This document shows positions 16,981 to 25,698 of a DNA stretch of 33,007 nt, piece after piece (position 1 is the stretch's first letter; each line of letters opens with the position of its first letter). The DNA comes from Clostridia bacterium. Its GTDB lineage: Bacteria; Bacillota; Clostridia; TANB77; CAG-508. The translations under genes and the position numbers were made by a program. The notes under the pieces are model-generated. The model saw nothing but the letters and a program-made list of their open reading frames with translations. It was not told the origin of the DNA and made no database searches. Location: NCBI GenBank assembly GCA_017434295.1, contig JAFRFO010000038.1:1-33007 (forward strand), read 5' to 3'.

Positions 16981-18225
16981 ATGAGTGAAAATAAAGTAGT
17001 GCCAATTACATTATTAACAGGATATTTAGGAGCAGGAAAAACAACATTAATAAATCATGTATTAAATAATCAAGAAGGATATAAAGTAGCAGTAATAGTT
17101 AATGATATAGGGGAAGTAAACATAGATGCAGATTTAATTGCAAAAGGTGGAGTTGTTCAAGAAGAAGATTCAAGTTTAGTTCCACTTCAAAATGGATGCA
17201 TTTGTTGTACATTAAAAGTAGATTTAATGCAACAAATAGTAGATATAATTAAAACAAAAAAATTTGATTATATTTTAATAGAGGCAAGTGGCGTATGTGA
17301 GCCTTTACCAATTGCTCAAACAATTACAGTATTATCAGAACAAACAACTCAGTATGGTTTACCACAAATTTGTCGATTAGATAATGTTGTAACAGTTGTA
17401 GATGCATTGCGTTTAAGAGATGAGTTTAACTGTGGAAATAATCTTGTAAAAGAAGATATAGACGATGAAGATATTGAAAACTTGTTAATACAACAAATTG
17501 AGTTTTGTAATAAAATAGTATTAAACAAAGTTGATGATTTGTCAGAAGAGGAATTAAATAAAGTAAAAGCAATAATTAGAAGTCTTCAACCAAAAGCTGA
17601 AATAATAGAAACAAATTATGGAAAAGTAGATGTAAGTAAAATATTAGATACTAATTCATTTGATTTTGAAGAAGCTTCTACATCAGCAGCATGGATAGAA
17701 GAATTAAACAGAATGGATAATGAAGATGATGACGATGATGAAAAAGAAGATGAACATGATGAAGAACACGAACATCATGATGAACACGGACATGAGCACG
17801 ATGAACATCATCACGAACATGGACATCACCACCATCATCATGGAGAAGGCGAAACAGAAGAATATGGTATAAGTACATTTGTTTATTTTAGAAGACAACC
17901 ATTTAACAAAGATGAATTTGATAAATTTGCTACAAATTTCCCTAAAAATATAATTAGATGTAAAGGAATAATTTGGTTTAAAGATGAACCAGACTTGTCT
18001 TATGTATTTGAACAATCTGGAAAACAAATAAGTGCAGCACCTGCAGGACAATGGATAGCATCACTTCCAGAAAAAGAACAAGCAGAAATAAAACTACAAA
18101 ACCCAAGTATAATGAATGATTGGGATGAAAAATATGGTGACAGAATAATGAAACTAGTTTTCATTGGTCAAGATATGGATAAAAAGTGGATTATTGAAGC
18201 ATTAGATAAATGTTTAAGCAAATAA
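16981..18225 (+). CDS. CobW/ZNG1-type COG0523 GTPase, putative metal chaperone
   Basis: 414 residues from ATG 16981 (RBS AGGAG 16969-16973). G3E GTPase: Walker A GYLGAGKTT (14-22), metal-binding C73-x-C75-C76 (NGCICCTLK), ASGVCEPLPI and the base-recognition motif NKVD. After an Asp/Glu-rich run comes a His-rich segment (about 258-285, with HHHHHH) and then the CobW C-terminal domain (from ISTFVYFRRQPF). Members use GTP hydrolysis to deliver zinc, cobalt or iron to client proteins; the His-rich loop is probably a metal store or sensor. No metal operator was recognised upstream, and neighbours do not identify the metal. Confidence 0.9.
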   Translation: MSENKVVPITLLTGYLGAGKTTLINHVLNNQEGYKVAVIVNDIGEVNIDADLIAKGGVVQEEDSSLVPLQNGCICCTLKVDLMQQIVDIIKTKKFDYILIEASGVCEPLPIAQTITVLSEQTTQYGLPQICRLDNVVTVVDALRLRDEFNCGNNLVKEDIDDEDIENLLIQQIEFCNKIVLNKVDDLSEEELNKVKAIIRSLQPKAEIIETNYGKVDVSKILDTNSFDFEEASTSAAWIEELNRMDNEDDDDDEKEDEHDEEHEHHDEHGHEHDEHHHEHGHHHHHHGEGETEEYGISTFVYFRRQPFNKDEFDKFATNFPKNIIRCKGIIWFKDEPDLSYVFEQSGKQISAAPAGQWIASLPEKEQAEIKLQNPSIMNDWDEKYGDRIMKLVFIGQDMDKKWIIEALDKCLSK

Positions 18226-18234
18226 AATAATAAT

Positions 18235-18286
18235 CGGTCAATTAAATCCGGTTAATTGGTTCCGGGTTTAGATTGACCGTTTTTTT
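18235..18286. terminator. Hairpin repeat copy acting as terminator between convergent genes
   Basis: CGGTCAAT...ATTGACCG arms with loop core TTGGTTCCGGGTTTAG and a partial second copy inside (AAATCCGG), then seven T. It lies between the CobW gene and the minus-strand M14 gene, whose stop codon overlaps the T run. Confidence 0.8.
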
Positions 18287-19203
18287 ATAGCACAGCACCT
18301 AAAACTAAAATGCCTAAATTATCTTGATAAATTTCATCAAATTGAGAAATAGGAAGCGGGTTTTGACCAAGACCTGCTTCAATTGTATATCCGGGTTTAT
18401 TATAATCTTGAATAAACCAATCTTTATAACCAGCAAAGCTAGAATTAAAAGGAACGTTTTCCACAGAATAACCACTAACAACAGCAAATTGATTAGCAAT
18501 ATCTAGTCCACGTGGAGGATTGATGTTCTGGAAATTCCAATAAATTTCTTGACCTTGAGTATGATATGCTATAACTAAACTAAAATTATGTGTTAAAGTA
18601 AAATTATAAATTGCAAGAGATTCTGGTTCTGTTAAAGGACCAAAACCAACAAAATCGCGAGGAGCTGGTGCAGTAAATCCTTGTGAATACTTAATTCTTC
18701 TTGCTTCATTCCAACCAGCTGGAAACTGAAGATTTAAGTCAATTCCTCGAATATTAGCCTTCCATCCAGATGTAAAAGGAATAGAAGGATAGTTTCTTGA
18801 AATATCTAGTGCTCTATTATAAGCAACAGAATTAGTTGGAATAGCATTAGTTACTAAATTTACGCCGTCAGGATTAACCATTGGCATAACATAAATAGAA
18901 ACAGAATTAAATAGATTACGTACATTGTAACCAAATAAACTAGTATTATTTTGATATGCTACTGCATAGTCTTCTATAAATTTCATTAGCACAGGAGCGG
19001 TAATCCATTCATTACCGATGAATTGCACCAGAATAAAAAACCTGTTTAGAACCTCTACCAAGTTTTATAACAAATATATCTTCACCTAAAACACTATTAC
19101 CAACAGTTTGGACATTTAAAAAAGGATAGCTTTTTAGTAGTGAATCTAAATTTTGTCTTAATAAAAAAGAATTATATGGAACAGAGGTATTAACAATACT
19201 CAT
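18285..19203 (-). CDS. M14 zinc carboxypeptidase, needing a +1 shift at CGG
   Basis: Start ATG at 19203 (AGGTGA upstream). The first frame ends SGAIHR-stop because an extra C makes CAT CGG TAA (CGG = 19017-19015). Skipping the C gives IHGNEWITAPVL, the M14 H-x-x-E zinc motif. The rest is intact: SIYVMPMVNPDGVNLV, RGIDLNLQFPAGW, third zinc ligand in AYHTQGQEIYW and catalytic Glu in YTIEAGLGQNP. The corrected product is 305 residues, the normal size for gamma-D-glutamyl-diamino acid endopeptidase-like M14 enzymes that trim peptidoglycan peptides. No signal peptide is seen. The break falls between the two zinc ligands, so only a recoded product could be active. Confidence 0.85.
19014..19017 (-). 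other. CGGT +1 recoding site in the M14 gene
   Basis: Minus strand CAT C GGT AAT GAA: in-frame CGG is followed at once by TAA in the unshifted frame. Confidence 0.8.
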
Positions 19204-19281
19204 AAAAAATCACCTAAAATATTATATGTAGATAGATAAAAATGTTTACTATAAAATATATACAAATATAAAAAAACATGT

Positions 19282-19292
19282 TATAATATAAT
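19282..19292 (+). promoter_or_regulatory. tmRNA promoter -10 region
   Basis: Two overlapping TATAAT hexamers (19282-19287 and 19287-19292) lie 15-20 bases before the mature 5' end at 19307; no clear -35. Confidence 0.5.
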
Positions 19293-19306
19293 AGTAATAA
19301 AACCAT

Positions 19307-19658
19307 GGGGGTGTAATGGTTTCGACATTGCACTAGAAGTAAGAATAGCAAGTAGTGGATTCTCGTTGGCCACTATAAAAGCGAGAAAATAAATATAAAC
19401 GCTGATAGAGAAGAATTAGCATTAGCTGCCTAGGTGCAGCTACACTTTATAAAACTCCCCACAAGTTTTGATAAAGTGCCGTATTAGTGGGAAACAAAGC
19501 TACTTTTGCTTTTAAAGTAGTAGGTATTTTAAAAAGCTATATTTAGTTTTAGCCTGTTTGCCGGCGAAAACTAAATGAATAAAAAAGACAAAATAAACTT
19601 GTAGAAGTTCTTATGGAAGGTGTTATGGACAGGAGTTCGACTCTCCTCACCTCCACCA
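19307..19658 (+). ncRNA. ssrA: tmRNA (ribosome rescue)
   Basis: The 5' end GGGGGTG pairs with CACCTCC before ACCA at the 3' end. The T arm GGAGTTCGACTCTCC is typical, and the 3' CCA is encoded. The tag frame GCT...TAG at 19401-19433 gives ADREELALAA, the hydrophobic LAA end expected for Clp recognition. Pseudoknot-like stems follow the tag. tmRNA with SmpB frees stalled ribosomes, which is of interest in a genome with presumed stalling CGG codons. No integrated element is seen at its 3' end. Confidence 0.95.
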
Positions 19659-19712
19659 AAAATTAATAAAATCATCAATCTGCACATGCTTCATACAATG
19701 GAGGAAAAATAT

Positions 19713-20570
19713 ATGAAATTTGGTAATGAAACATTATATAGATTATTTGTAATAGTAGCAGATGAAAAAAGTATAACAAGAGCTAGTGAAAAGTTATTTA
19801 TTTCACAACCCGCTGTTTCAAAACAAATTAAAAAACTAGAAAATGAGCTTAATACAACACTATTCAATAGAAAAAATATGGAATTAACAAAAAACGGTAA
19901 AAAGCTTTATGATCAATTAAAACCTATAATGGATGAATTAGAAAAAATTGAAAAAAGTTTTGAAACAAAAAGAAATATAAAACTTGGAACATATAATACT
20001 TTAATGAGCAAGTTACTAAGTACAAGTATTTTAGAATTTTATAAAACATATAAAGATAATGAAGTTATCATAGAGAATTCAAATACAGATAAAATGTTCC
20101 AAAAGCTAGAAAATGGCGAATTAGATTTAGTAATAGTTAAGAAGTATAATAAAGCAAATTCCAATACAAAGTACATAAAATTAGGAGATTTAGAAGATAT
20201 ATTTATATGTGGCAACAAAGTTAATTTTGGAAAACATAAAGAATTAAAACTATTAGATAATAAAATCTTATATATACCAAGAAATAACTCTAGTTCATTA
20301 GAAAAAGTGCTAGAAGTATTAGAAAAAAATAATATAAAGCCAATTATAAAAAGAGTAGATTCTACAACAATGGTAAAACTTGTAAAAGATAGTTCAAATA
20401 TAGGTTTTATAACAAAAGAATATCTTAGAGAAGAATTAGAGAAAGAAGAAATAAAAGAACTACAACTTGATATCGATATACCAAAGTCAGAATTTGGAAT
20501 TTACTATATCAAAGATAATAAATTCAAAGAGTTAAGCGATTTAATAAAAGAAATACAACATAACTTTTAG
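19713..20570 (+). CDS. LysR-family transcriptional regulator
   Basis: 285 residues from ATG 19713 (GGAGG at 19700-19704; upstream in-frame codons lie within tmRNA). N-terminal winged HTH (FVIVADEKSITRASEKLFISQPAVSKQIKKLENEL shows the family pattern), then a type 2 periplasmic-binding-like effector domain (about 88-285). It lies directly upstream of, and parallel to, the split chromate transporter, so it may regulate it; a promoter follows at 20596. The inducer cannot be told. Confidence 0.92.
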   Translation: MKFGNETLYRLFVIVADEKSITRASEKLFISQPAVSKQIKKLENELNTTLFNRKNMELTKNGKKLYDQLKPIMDELEKIEKSFETKRNIKLGTYNTLMSKLLSTSILEFYKTYKDNEVIIENSNTDKMFQKLENGELDLVIVKKYNKANSNTKYIKLGDLEDIFICGNKVNFGKHKELKLLDNKILYIPRNNSSSLEKVLEVLEKNNIKPIIKRVDSTTMVKLVKDSSNIGFITKEYLREELEKEEIKELQLDIDIPKSEFGIYYIKDNKFKELSDLIKEIQHNF

Positions 20571-20595
20571 TTATGCTAAGATAATTAATATATAT

Positions 20596-20624
20596 TTAAC
20601 ATAACACACTTTTGATACTATAAT
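20596..20624 (+). promoter_or_regulatory. Promoter of the chromate transporter pair
   Basis: TTAACA (20596-20601), 17 bases and TATAAT (20619-20624). A hairpin CATAAC-TTTTA-GTTATG overlaps the LysR stop just before. Confidence 0.65.
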
Positions 20625-20659
20625 TTAATTAAAGTTATAGTAAAAGGAAGTGTGTTTTT

Positions 20660-21203
20660 ATGTTATATATGCAATTAATTTTAGAATTTCTAAAGATAGG
20701 AGCATTTTCATTTGGCGGTGGATTTGCAACACTACCATATATATTTGAGTTAGCAGATAAAACTAATTGGTTTAACTATGTTGAGGTTAATCAGATGATT
20801 ACAATTTCACAAATGACACCACGGACCACTTGTATGTAATATGGCAACTTATGTTGGAGAAAAAGTAGGTGGAATAATTGGTTCAATCGTTGCAACAATT
20901 TCTTTTGTGATTCCAGCTATAGTTAGTATGTACTTTGTATATAAATTATTTGACAAATTTAAAGATAATAAAAGAGTAAACAAAGCACTTAAATTAATAA
21001 GAGCATCAACATATGCAACTATCTTGGTTAGCTGTTTTACAGTAATAAAAAATACTGTATTAACAAACTCAAATCAATTGAATTTTAAGGTGATTTTATT
21101 AGGTATTAGTCTTTATTTTTGTATGAAAAAGAAAAAATTACATCCCCTAATTTATATGGCAATTTCTGGAGTAATAGGAATAGTATTTAGTTTTAATATG
21201 TAG
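20660..21203 (+). CDS. Chromate transporter half 1 (CHR family), needing a +1 shift at CGG
   Basis: Starts at ATG 20660 (AAGGAAG upstream): LEFLKIGAFSFGGGFATLPYI is the CHR signature. The frame reaches TISQMTP, then an extra C gives CGG (20822-20824), and the unshifted frame stops at TAA six codons later. Dropping the C gives GPLVCNMATYVGEKVGG, matching the family MTPGPIAVNMATFVG motif. The corrected product is 180 residues, the normal length of a short-chain CHR subunit, with about six helices. Paired with the following half-transporter. CHR proteins export chromate or related anions; the true substrate is unknown here. Confidence 0.88.
20822..20825 (+). other. CGGA +1 recoding site in chromate transporter half 1
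   Basis: ACA CCA C GGA CCA CTT: in-frame CGG; skipping the C restores the TPGP motif. Confidence 0.8.
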
Positions 21204-21283
21204 GAGATGGAAAGTTTGAAAAGTATTTGTTCAATTGTTTTCTAAAAGGTTTTGTACCGTTAAAGAAAGGAAGGTTAGAAAAA

Positions 21284-21826
21284 ATGAAAAGATTTATAAG
21301 TTTAATGAAGTTGTTTTATTTGTTTAGTTTAATGGGAATTCAGATGTTTGGGAATCTTGTTACAATGATTCCAATTTTTGAAAATGAATTAGTTACAAAA
21401 AGAAAATTAATTACAAATGAAGATGTTTTAGATGCCATAACAATAGGAAGGTGTGGACCAGGTGCAGCAATAGTAAATACAATTGCTTTTATAGGTAATA
21501 AAATAGATGGATTTTTGGGTGGAATGTTTGCAACTTTGGGATTTTGTTTTTTTCCGTTTATGGTAATATTAATCATTTCTTTTTCAATGGATACATTTTT
21601 AAACAATGAAATAATTAAACATTTTCTAAAAGGTGTCTCAACTTGCATAAGTGTTATGATTATTAACTCAATGATTGATTTTGGAAAGAAAACACTAAAA
21701 TCTAAAATATGTGTGTTAGTGTTTTCTGTAACATTGTTGTTATCTATTACAACTGAAATTCCTATTGTATGTTATTTGATTTTTTGCATTTTTTTATCAA
21801 TATTTATAAAAACGGAGAAAATATAG
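21284..21826 (+). CDS. Chromate transporter half 2 (CHR family)
   Basis: About 180 residues from ATG 21284 (AAAGGAAGG upstream; a longer frame from 21227 lacks an RBS). LFYLFSLMGIQMFGNLVTMIPIFENELV and ITIGRCGPGAAIVNTIAFIGNKIDGFLGG are the second-half versions of the CHR motifs. About five or six transmembrane helices. Forms a pair with the preceding half, as usual for split CHR transporters in Firmicutes. This half is intact, with no CGG. Confidence 0.88.
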   Translation: MKRFISLMKLFYLFSLMGIQMFGNLVTMIPIFENELVTKRKLITNEDVLDAITIGRCGPGAAIVNTIAFIGNKIDGFLGGMFATLGFCFFPFMVILIISFSMDTFLNNEIIKHFLKGVSTCISVMIINSMIDFGKKTLKSKICVLVFSVTLLLSITTEIPIVCYLIFCIFLSIFIKTEKI

Positions 21827-21840
21827 GAAACGTCAAAATG

Positions 21841-21985
21841 TTGAAAAAACAAGAAATTTATGGTATAATAAAAAAGAATAAAAGAGAGGGGAAAATTAAA
21901 ATGGAAAATAATGATTTAATAAAAAACAAAAACAATAAATAAGGCAAAAAAGATTAGATAAATAAATCTAATCTTTTTTTAAATA
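21841..21985 (+). ncRNA. Tiny autonomous transcript with a 13-residue ORF
   Basis: TTGAAA (21841-21846), 17 bases and TATAAT (21864-21869) start a transcript. AGAGAGGGG precedes ATG 21901, which opens a 13-codon ORF (MENNDLIKNKNNK) ending at 21942. A strong terminator follows (AAAAAAGATTAGAT / ATCTAATCTTTTTT, 21946-21979). A complete unit of about 110 bases: either a small RNA or a micropeptide gene. Confidence 0.5.
21946..21980 (+). terminator. Terminator before the sigma-factor operon
   Basis: 14-bp stem AAAAAAGATTAGAT / ATCTAATCTTTTTT with a T run. Its core AAAAGATTAGAT recurs in the terminator at 23719-23753 after the operon. Confidence 0.85.
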
Positions 21986-21986
21986 A

Positions 21987-22027
21987 AGTGTAACTTTTTT
22001 TGAAAATAAGACATTATAAAAGTGTAA
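21987..22027 (+). promoter_or_regulatory. Possible ECF-type promoter of the sigma operon
   Basis: TGTAAC (21989-21994), 16 bases and ACATTA resembles an ECF promoter (AAC-type -35) more than a sigma-A one. AAAGTGTAA occurs twice, near 21986 and 22018. Self-activation by the downstream sigma factor is inferred. Confidence 0.35.
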
Positions 22028-22052
22028 GATATCTTATTAAAGGAGAAAAGAA

Positions 22053-22589
22053 TTGAGCAAGGAAGTAATAGAAAAATATATAACAAATGGAAAATTAGAT
22101 TTAGATAGAATAGTAGATGAGTATTCTAATTATGTTAGAACAATAGCAAATAATGCATCTAAAAATTTACTAAGTCCAGAGGATAAAGAAGAAATATTGA
22201 TAGATACATTTTTTATTTTATGGAAAAAATATAATGATAATAAGAATATATATGCTTTGGATGCATTCATTGCAGGTATAACAAGAAATCTAGTAAAAGA
22301 AAAACTAAGAAAAATGCACTATTCAGTAGATATAAGTGATTATGAGAACGTAATAGAGATACAAGAAAATGAATTATTTGAAGAAGAAAGAGAAGAAATA
22401 GAGAAGTTAAAAAATAGTTTAAAAAACTTAAAAGACATAGATATAAAAATAATTAATTCATACTATTATTTATCTAAATCCATAAAAGATATAGCTGAAG
22501 AATTTGATATTTCACAATCTAATGTAAAAACAAGATTACATAGAATACGTAAAAGAATTCAAAAACAATTAAATAAAGGAGAATTATAG
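22053..22589 (+). CDS. ECF-like RNA polymerase sigma factor
   Basis: 178 residues, starting at TTG 22053 (RBS AAAGGAGA). Region 2 (NYVRTIANNASKNLLSPEDKEEILIDTFFILWKKY) and region 4 (SLKNLKDIDIKIINSYYYLSKSIKDIAEEFDISQSNVKTRLHRIRKRIQKQL, a helix-turn-helix) are present, with no region 1 or 3. The next gene, starting 2 bases after the stop, is a membrane protein of the DUF4179 anti-sigma type, so the two form a sigma/anti-sigma module, probably autoregulated. Confidence 0.9.
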   Translation: MSKEVIEKYITNGKLDLDRIVDEYSNYVRTIANNASKNLLSPEDKEEILIDTFFILWKKYNDNKNIYALDAFIAGITRNLVKEKLRKMHYSVDISDYENVIEIQENELFEEEREEIEKLKNSLKNLKDIDIKIINSYYYLSKSIKDIAEEFDISQSNVKTRLHRIRKRIQKQLNKGEL

Positions 22590-22591
22590 TA

Positions 22592-23713
22592 ATGAATGAT
22601 GAGTTAAAAGAAAGAATAAAATTCAAAATAGCTATATCTCGAATGAAAGAAGAGGAGATAGTAGTTATGAAAAATAAAAAAAGAAATATAAGTAAAGGAA
22701 TTGGAATAGCAGCTTGTTTAGTGGTTGCAACAACAGGCATAGTATTTGCAAAAGATATAGGAAACTTTTTTAATAATATATTTGGTGGAAATTCAAGTGA
22801 TGGTGTTCAAACAGCAGTAGATAATGGATATATTGAAAATGTTGAACCACAATATATTAATGCTGATGGAATAGAGATTTCAGTAGATTCATTTTTGATA
22901 GATGATTATAATTTGGATATGAACTTCAAGATAAAATTAGATAATAAATATGACATAAAAAATATGGCAAATCTTCAACCATATGATATGAAAATTGTTG
23001 ATGAAAATAATGAAATAGTATTTTTAACACGTGAACAAGAAAAAATTATGTATGAAGAAAGCAAGAAAACAGGACATCCAAATGAACATCCTTTATTTTG
23101 GGGTGGATATGGTATGACGCCAGAAATAATTAATGACCATGAAATAATGTTCCATTTAACTGCTTATGGATCAGAAGAACATAGATTTCCAAAATCTAAA
23201 AAGTTATATGTAACATTTACTAAAGTAATAAACAGAATTGGTATGGACGGTTCGTTTAAAGATGCATATATGGGAAATTGGAGTTTTGAATTAAATGTGC
23301 CTGAAGAAATGTATAATAGAGAAACAGTGATTTATAGAGTAAAATCATGTAATGATAGTAAAACAAAGGTTGGAAGTGCAACGCTTTCAAATACAGCATT
23401 TAAAATAAGTATTCCAGAAACAACAACAGACAAAGTTGATTATGATTTGCTTAATCAAAGACCGCCTAAAAAAATATCTGATATGATAGCATTGCAAAAA
23501 GAATATGTAGAAACTTCAGATGGAAAAAGATTTGAGCCAGCTATGAGAAGTGATGGAGATGGTGGATATAGTTTACCAGCAGAATATAATAAAATAGTAA
23601 ATTATTCACAAACCTTTAATTTAACAAAATTTGATGCTACAGATGAATTAAAAGTTCATATATTCACTAATAAAGGCGAAGAGATAATAATTGAATATGA
23701 AAGAAGGAAATAA
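22592..23713 (+). CDS. DUF4179-type anti-sigma membrane protein
   Basis: 373 residues. A short cytoplasmic N-terminus with LKERIKFKIAISRMKEEE is followed by one transmembrane helix (about 38-54, GIGIAACLVVATTGIVFA) and a large extracytoplasmic domain, with the DUF4179-like start ISVDSFLIDDYNLDMNFKI. It overlaps the sigma gene's end (TAGTAATG), so translation is coupled. Likely holds the sigma factor at the membrane until a surface signal. The signal is unknown. Confidence 0.85.
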   Translation: MNDELKERIKFKIAISRMKEEEIVVMKNKKRNISKGIGIAACLVVATTGIVFAKDIGNFFNNIFGGNSSDGVQTAVDNGYIENVEPQYINADGIEISVDSFLIDDYNLDMNFKIKLDNKYDIKNMANLQPYDMKIVDENNEIVFLTREQEKIMYEESKKTGHPNEHPLFWGGYGMTPEIINDHEIMFHLTAYGSEEHRFPKSKKLYVTFTKVINRIGMDGSFKDAYMGNWSFELNVPEEMYNRETVIYRVKSCNDSKTKVGSATLSNTAFKISIPETTTDKVDYDLLNQRPPKKISDMIALQKEYVETSDGKRFEPAMRSDGDGGYSLPAEYNKIVNYSQTFNLTKFDATDELKVHIFTNKGEEIIIEYERRK

Positions 23714-23718
23714 AGCAT

Positions 23719-23754
23719 AAAAGATTAGATTAATAAAATAAATCTAATCTTTTT
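23719..23754 (+). terminator. Terminator of the sigma/anti-sigma operon
   Basis: 13-bp stem AAAAGATTAGATT / AATCTAATCTTTT with T run; sequence-related to the terminator before the operon. Confidence 0.85.
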
Positions 23755-23785
23755 CCATTCTTTGCCCAAAATTACCAAAAAATAG

Positions 23786-23814
23786 TTGCAAAAACAAATA
23801 AAACATAGTATAAT
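23786..23814 (+). promoter_or_regulatory. Promoter of the glycosyltransferase gene
   Basis: TTGCAA (23786-23791), 17 bases and TATAAT (23809-23814); RBS AAGGGG lies just before ATG 23869. Confidence 0.65.
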
Positions 23815-23868
23815 AGATAAGATAGCATAATAGTATTAATAATAAATATTATTAAAAAGGGGTAAAAA

Positions 23869-25128
23869 ATGGAATATTTATATATACTAAAAGAAGCACT
23901 AACTTGGCTATTAACAATATTTTGGATATATCAAGTAGCAATAAGTTTATGTGCTTTAATAAAATTTAAAGAAAAGCCAATGCTGATAAAAAAAGACCAT
24001 AGATTTATGGCAATAATACCAGCACACAATGAACAAGAAGTAATTGGAAACTTAATAGAAAGTTTAAATAATCAAACTTATAATAAAGAATTATATGATA
24101 TCTATGTAATTGCAGACAATTGTACAGATAATACAGCAAAAGTTGCAAAAGAATTAGGTGCAATAGTTCTTGAAAGATTCGATGAAACAAAGAAAACAAA
24201 GGGGTATGCATTAGATTGGTTTTTACAACAAAAAATTAAAGAAGATGCACCATATGATGCCTTCTTTGTTTTTGATGCCGACAACATAGTAGATAAAAAC
24301 TTCATTAAAAATATGAATAAAAAACTATGCCAAGGAGAAGATGTTGTACAAGGATATAGAGATATAAAAAATCCAACAGATAGCTGGATATCAGCTGGAT
24401 ATGCTTTATTCTATTGGACAATGCATAGATTTTATCATTTAGCAAGATATAATATAGGTCTTTCACCATTATTAAATGGTACAGGATTTATGGTTAGATT
24501 TGATATAGTAAAACCAACAGGTTGGGATACACAAACATTAACTGAAGATATTGAGTTTTCTTTAAAAAGAATAATAGATGGAAGAAAATTAGGTTGGTCT
24601 ACAGATGCAATCGTTTATGATGAACAACCAGTAGGATTTAAACAAAGCTGGTCACAAAGATCAAGATGGACAGTAGGACATATACAATGTTTAGCAAGAT
24701 ATACAAAAGCACTTGCAGTTGCGATTAAAGAAAATAAAACATTTATGAATTTTGACGGTTTATTATATATTATAGGTACATTACCAATGTTTGTTGCAAC
24801 ATTAATAGTAATTTTAGCAAATTTCATAATATTCTTAGCAGAAGGAATGACTGGAATGCAATTTGCTATAACAATTTTACAATACTTAGTTCCAGCAATA
24901 TTACTACCAATATTAACAGCAATTATTACAATGGCAATTGATAAAAGACCAATAAAGCCAATGATTAAAGGATTAGTATTTTATCCAATATTTCTAGGAA
25001 CATGGATGGTAATTAACTTTAAATGTTTATTTAAAAGAAACACAAAATGGGAAAAAATTAATCACGTTAGAAGTATTAAAATCAGTGATGTAAAAAAAGA
25101 TGATGAAACAGAAAAACAAAAAGTATAA
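23869..25128 (+). CDS. Membrane-bound family 2 glycosyltransferase (processive type)
   Basis: 419 residues: an N-terminal membrane helix (about 8-28), GT-A catalytic domain with AIIPAHNEQEVIGNLIESL, substrate motif FVFDADNIV (DxD), TEDIEFSLK (general base region) and QRSRWTVG (QxxRW), then C-terminal helices (about 295-385). The combination is that of BcsA/NodC/IcaA-like synthases that extend and export a polysaccharide. Monocistronic, so neither sugar donor nor polymer can be told. Confidence 0.88.
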   Translation: MEYLYILKEALTWLLTIFWIYQVAISLCALIKFKEKPMLIKKDHRFMAIIPAHNEQEVIGNLIESLNNQTYNKELYDIYVIADNCTDNTAKVAKELGAIVLERFDETKKTKGYALDWFLQQKIKEDAPYDAFFVFDADNIVDKNFIKNMNKKLCQGEDVVQGYRDIKNPTDSWISAGYALFYWTMHRFYHLARYNIGLSPLLNGTGFMVRFDIVKPTGWDTQTLTEDIEFSLKRIIDGRKLGWSTDAIVYDEQPVGFKQSWSQRSRWTVGHIQCLARYTKALAVAIKENKTFMNFDGLLYIIGTLPMFVATLIVILANFIIFLAEGMTGMQFAITILQYLVPAILLPILTAIITMAIDKRPIKPMIKGLVFYPIFLGTWMVINFKCLFKRNTKWEKINHVRSIKISDVKKDDETEKQKV

Positions 25129-25146
25129 AAAAATTTACTAAAACCC

Positions 25147-25223
25147 TTGCTTTTTTAGCAAAAATTGGGTATAATAATTAAAGCAAAATAATTATCAGAA
25201 GAGTGGGAACAAATCCCACTCTT
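25147..25223 (+). promoter_or_regulatory. Promoter and leader hairpin of the rimP-nusA-infB operon
   Basis: TTGCTT (25147-25152), 17 bases and TATAAT (25170-25175). Then a perfect 10-bp hairpin AAGAGTGGGA-ACAAA-TCCCACTCTT (25199-25223), in the position of the known rimP-leader hairpin. AAGGAGG precedes rimP. Confidence 0.7.
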
Positions 25224-25247
25224 AATTAGTATAAAGAAGGAGGATTT

Positions 25248-25694
25248 ATGGCAAATATAGAAGAAAAGGTAGAAAGCCTATTAAAAGGCAAAATAGAAAG
25301 CCTTGGATACACTCTATATGATGTAGAATATGCAAAAGAAGGACCAAATTATTTTTTGCGAATATTTATTGATAAGCCAGAAGGAATAGATTTAGATGAT
25401 TGCGAAAAAGTAAATAATGCAATAATGGATGATTTGGATAAAGAAGATCCAATAAAAGAACAATATTTTTTAGAAGTATCATCTCCAGGAGTTGAGAGAA
25501 TCCTAAGAAAAGATATTCATTTAGAACAAAACATTGGAAATAAAGTTCAAGTTAAATTGTTCAAAAAAGATGAAAATAATAAAAAAGAGTACATTGGAAT
25601 ATTAAAGGACTTTGATGAAAATCAAATAGTAATAGAAGATGAAATAAAAGTAGATAGGAAGAATATATCACAAATAAAAACAGTTTATTTTTAA
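25248..25694 (+). CDS. rimP: Ribosome maturation factor RimP
   Basis: 148 residues: N-terminal domain with GYTLYDVEYAKEGPNYFLRIFIDKPEGIDLDDCEKV and VSSPGVERIL, then the Sm-like C-terminal domain. Acts in 30S subunit maturation. First gene of the rimP-nusA-ylxQ-infB-rbfA-nrnA-truB cluster. Standard start with AAGGAGG. Confidence 0.95.
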   Translation: MANIEEKVESLLKGKIESLGYTLYDVEYAKEGPNYFLRIFIDKPEGIDLDDCEKVNNAIMDDLDKEDPIKEQYFLEVSSPGVERILRKDIHLEQNIGNKVQVKLFKKDENNKKEYIGILKDFDENQIVIEDEIKVDRKNISQIKTVYF

Positions 25695-25698
25695 GAAA

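Noticed and set aside
17678-18051. His- and Val-rich minus-strand ORFs opposite the CobW gene
   Set aside because: They arise from the repetitive GAT/CAT codons of the His/Asp-rich segment.
19640-19720. tmRNA 3' end as an integration site
   Set aside because: No integrase or duplicated tmRNA end nearby; a LysR gene of ordinary composition follows.
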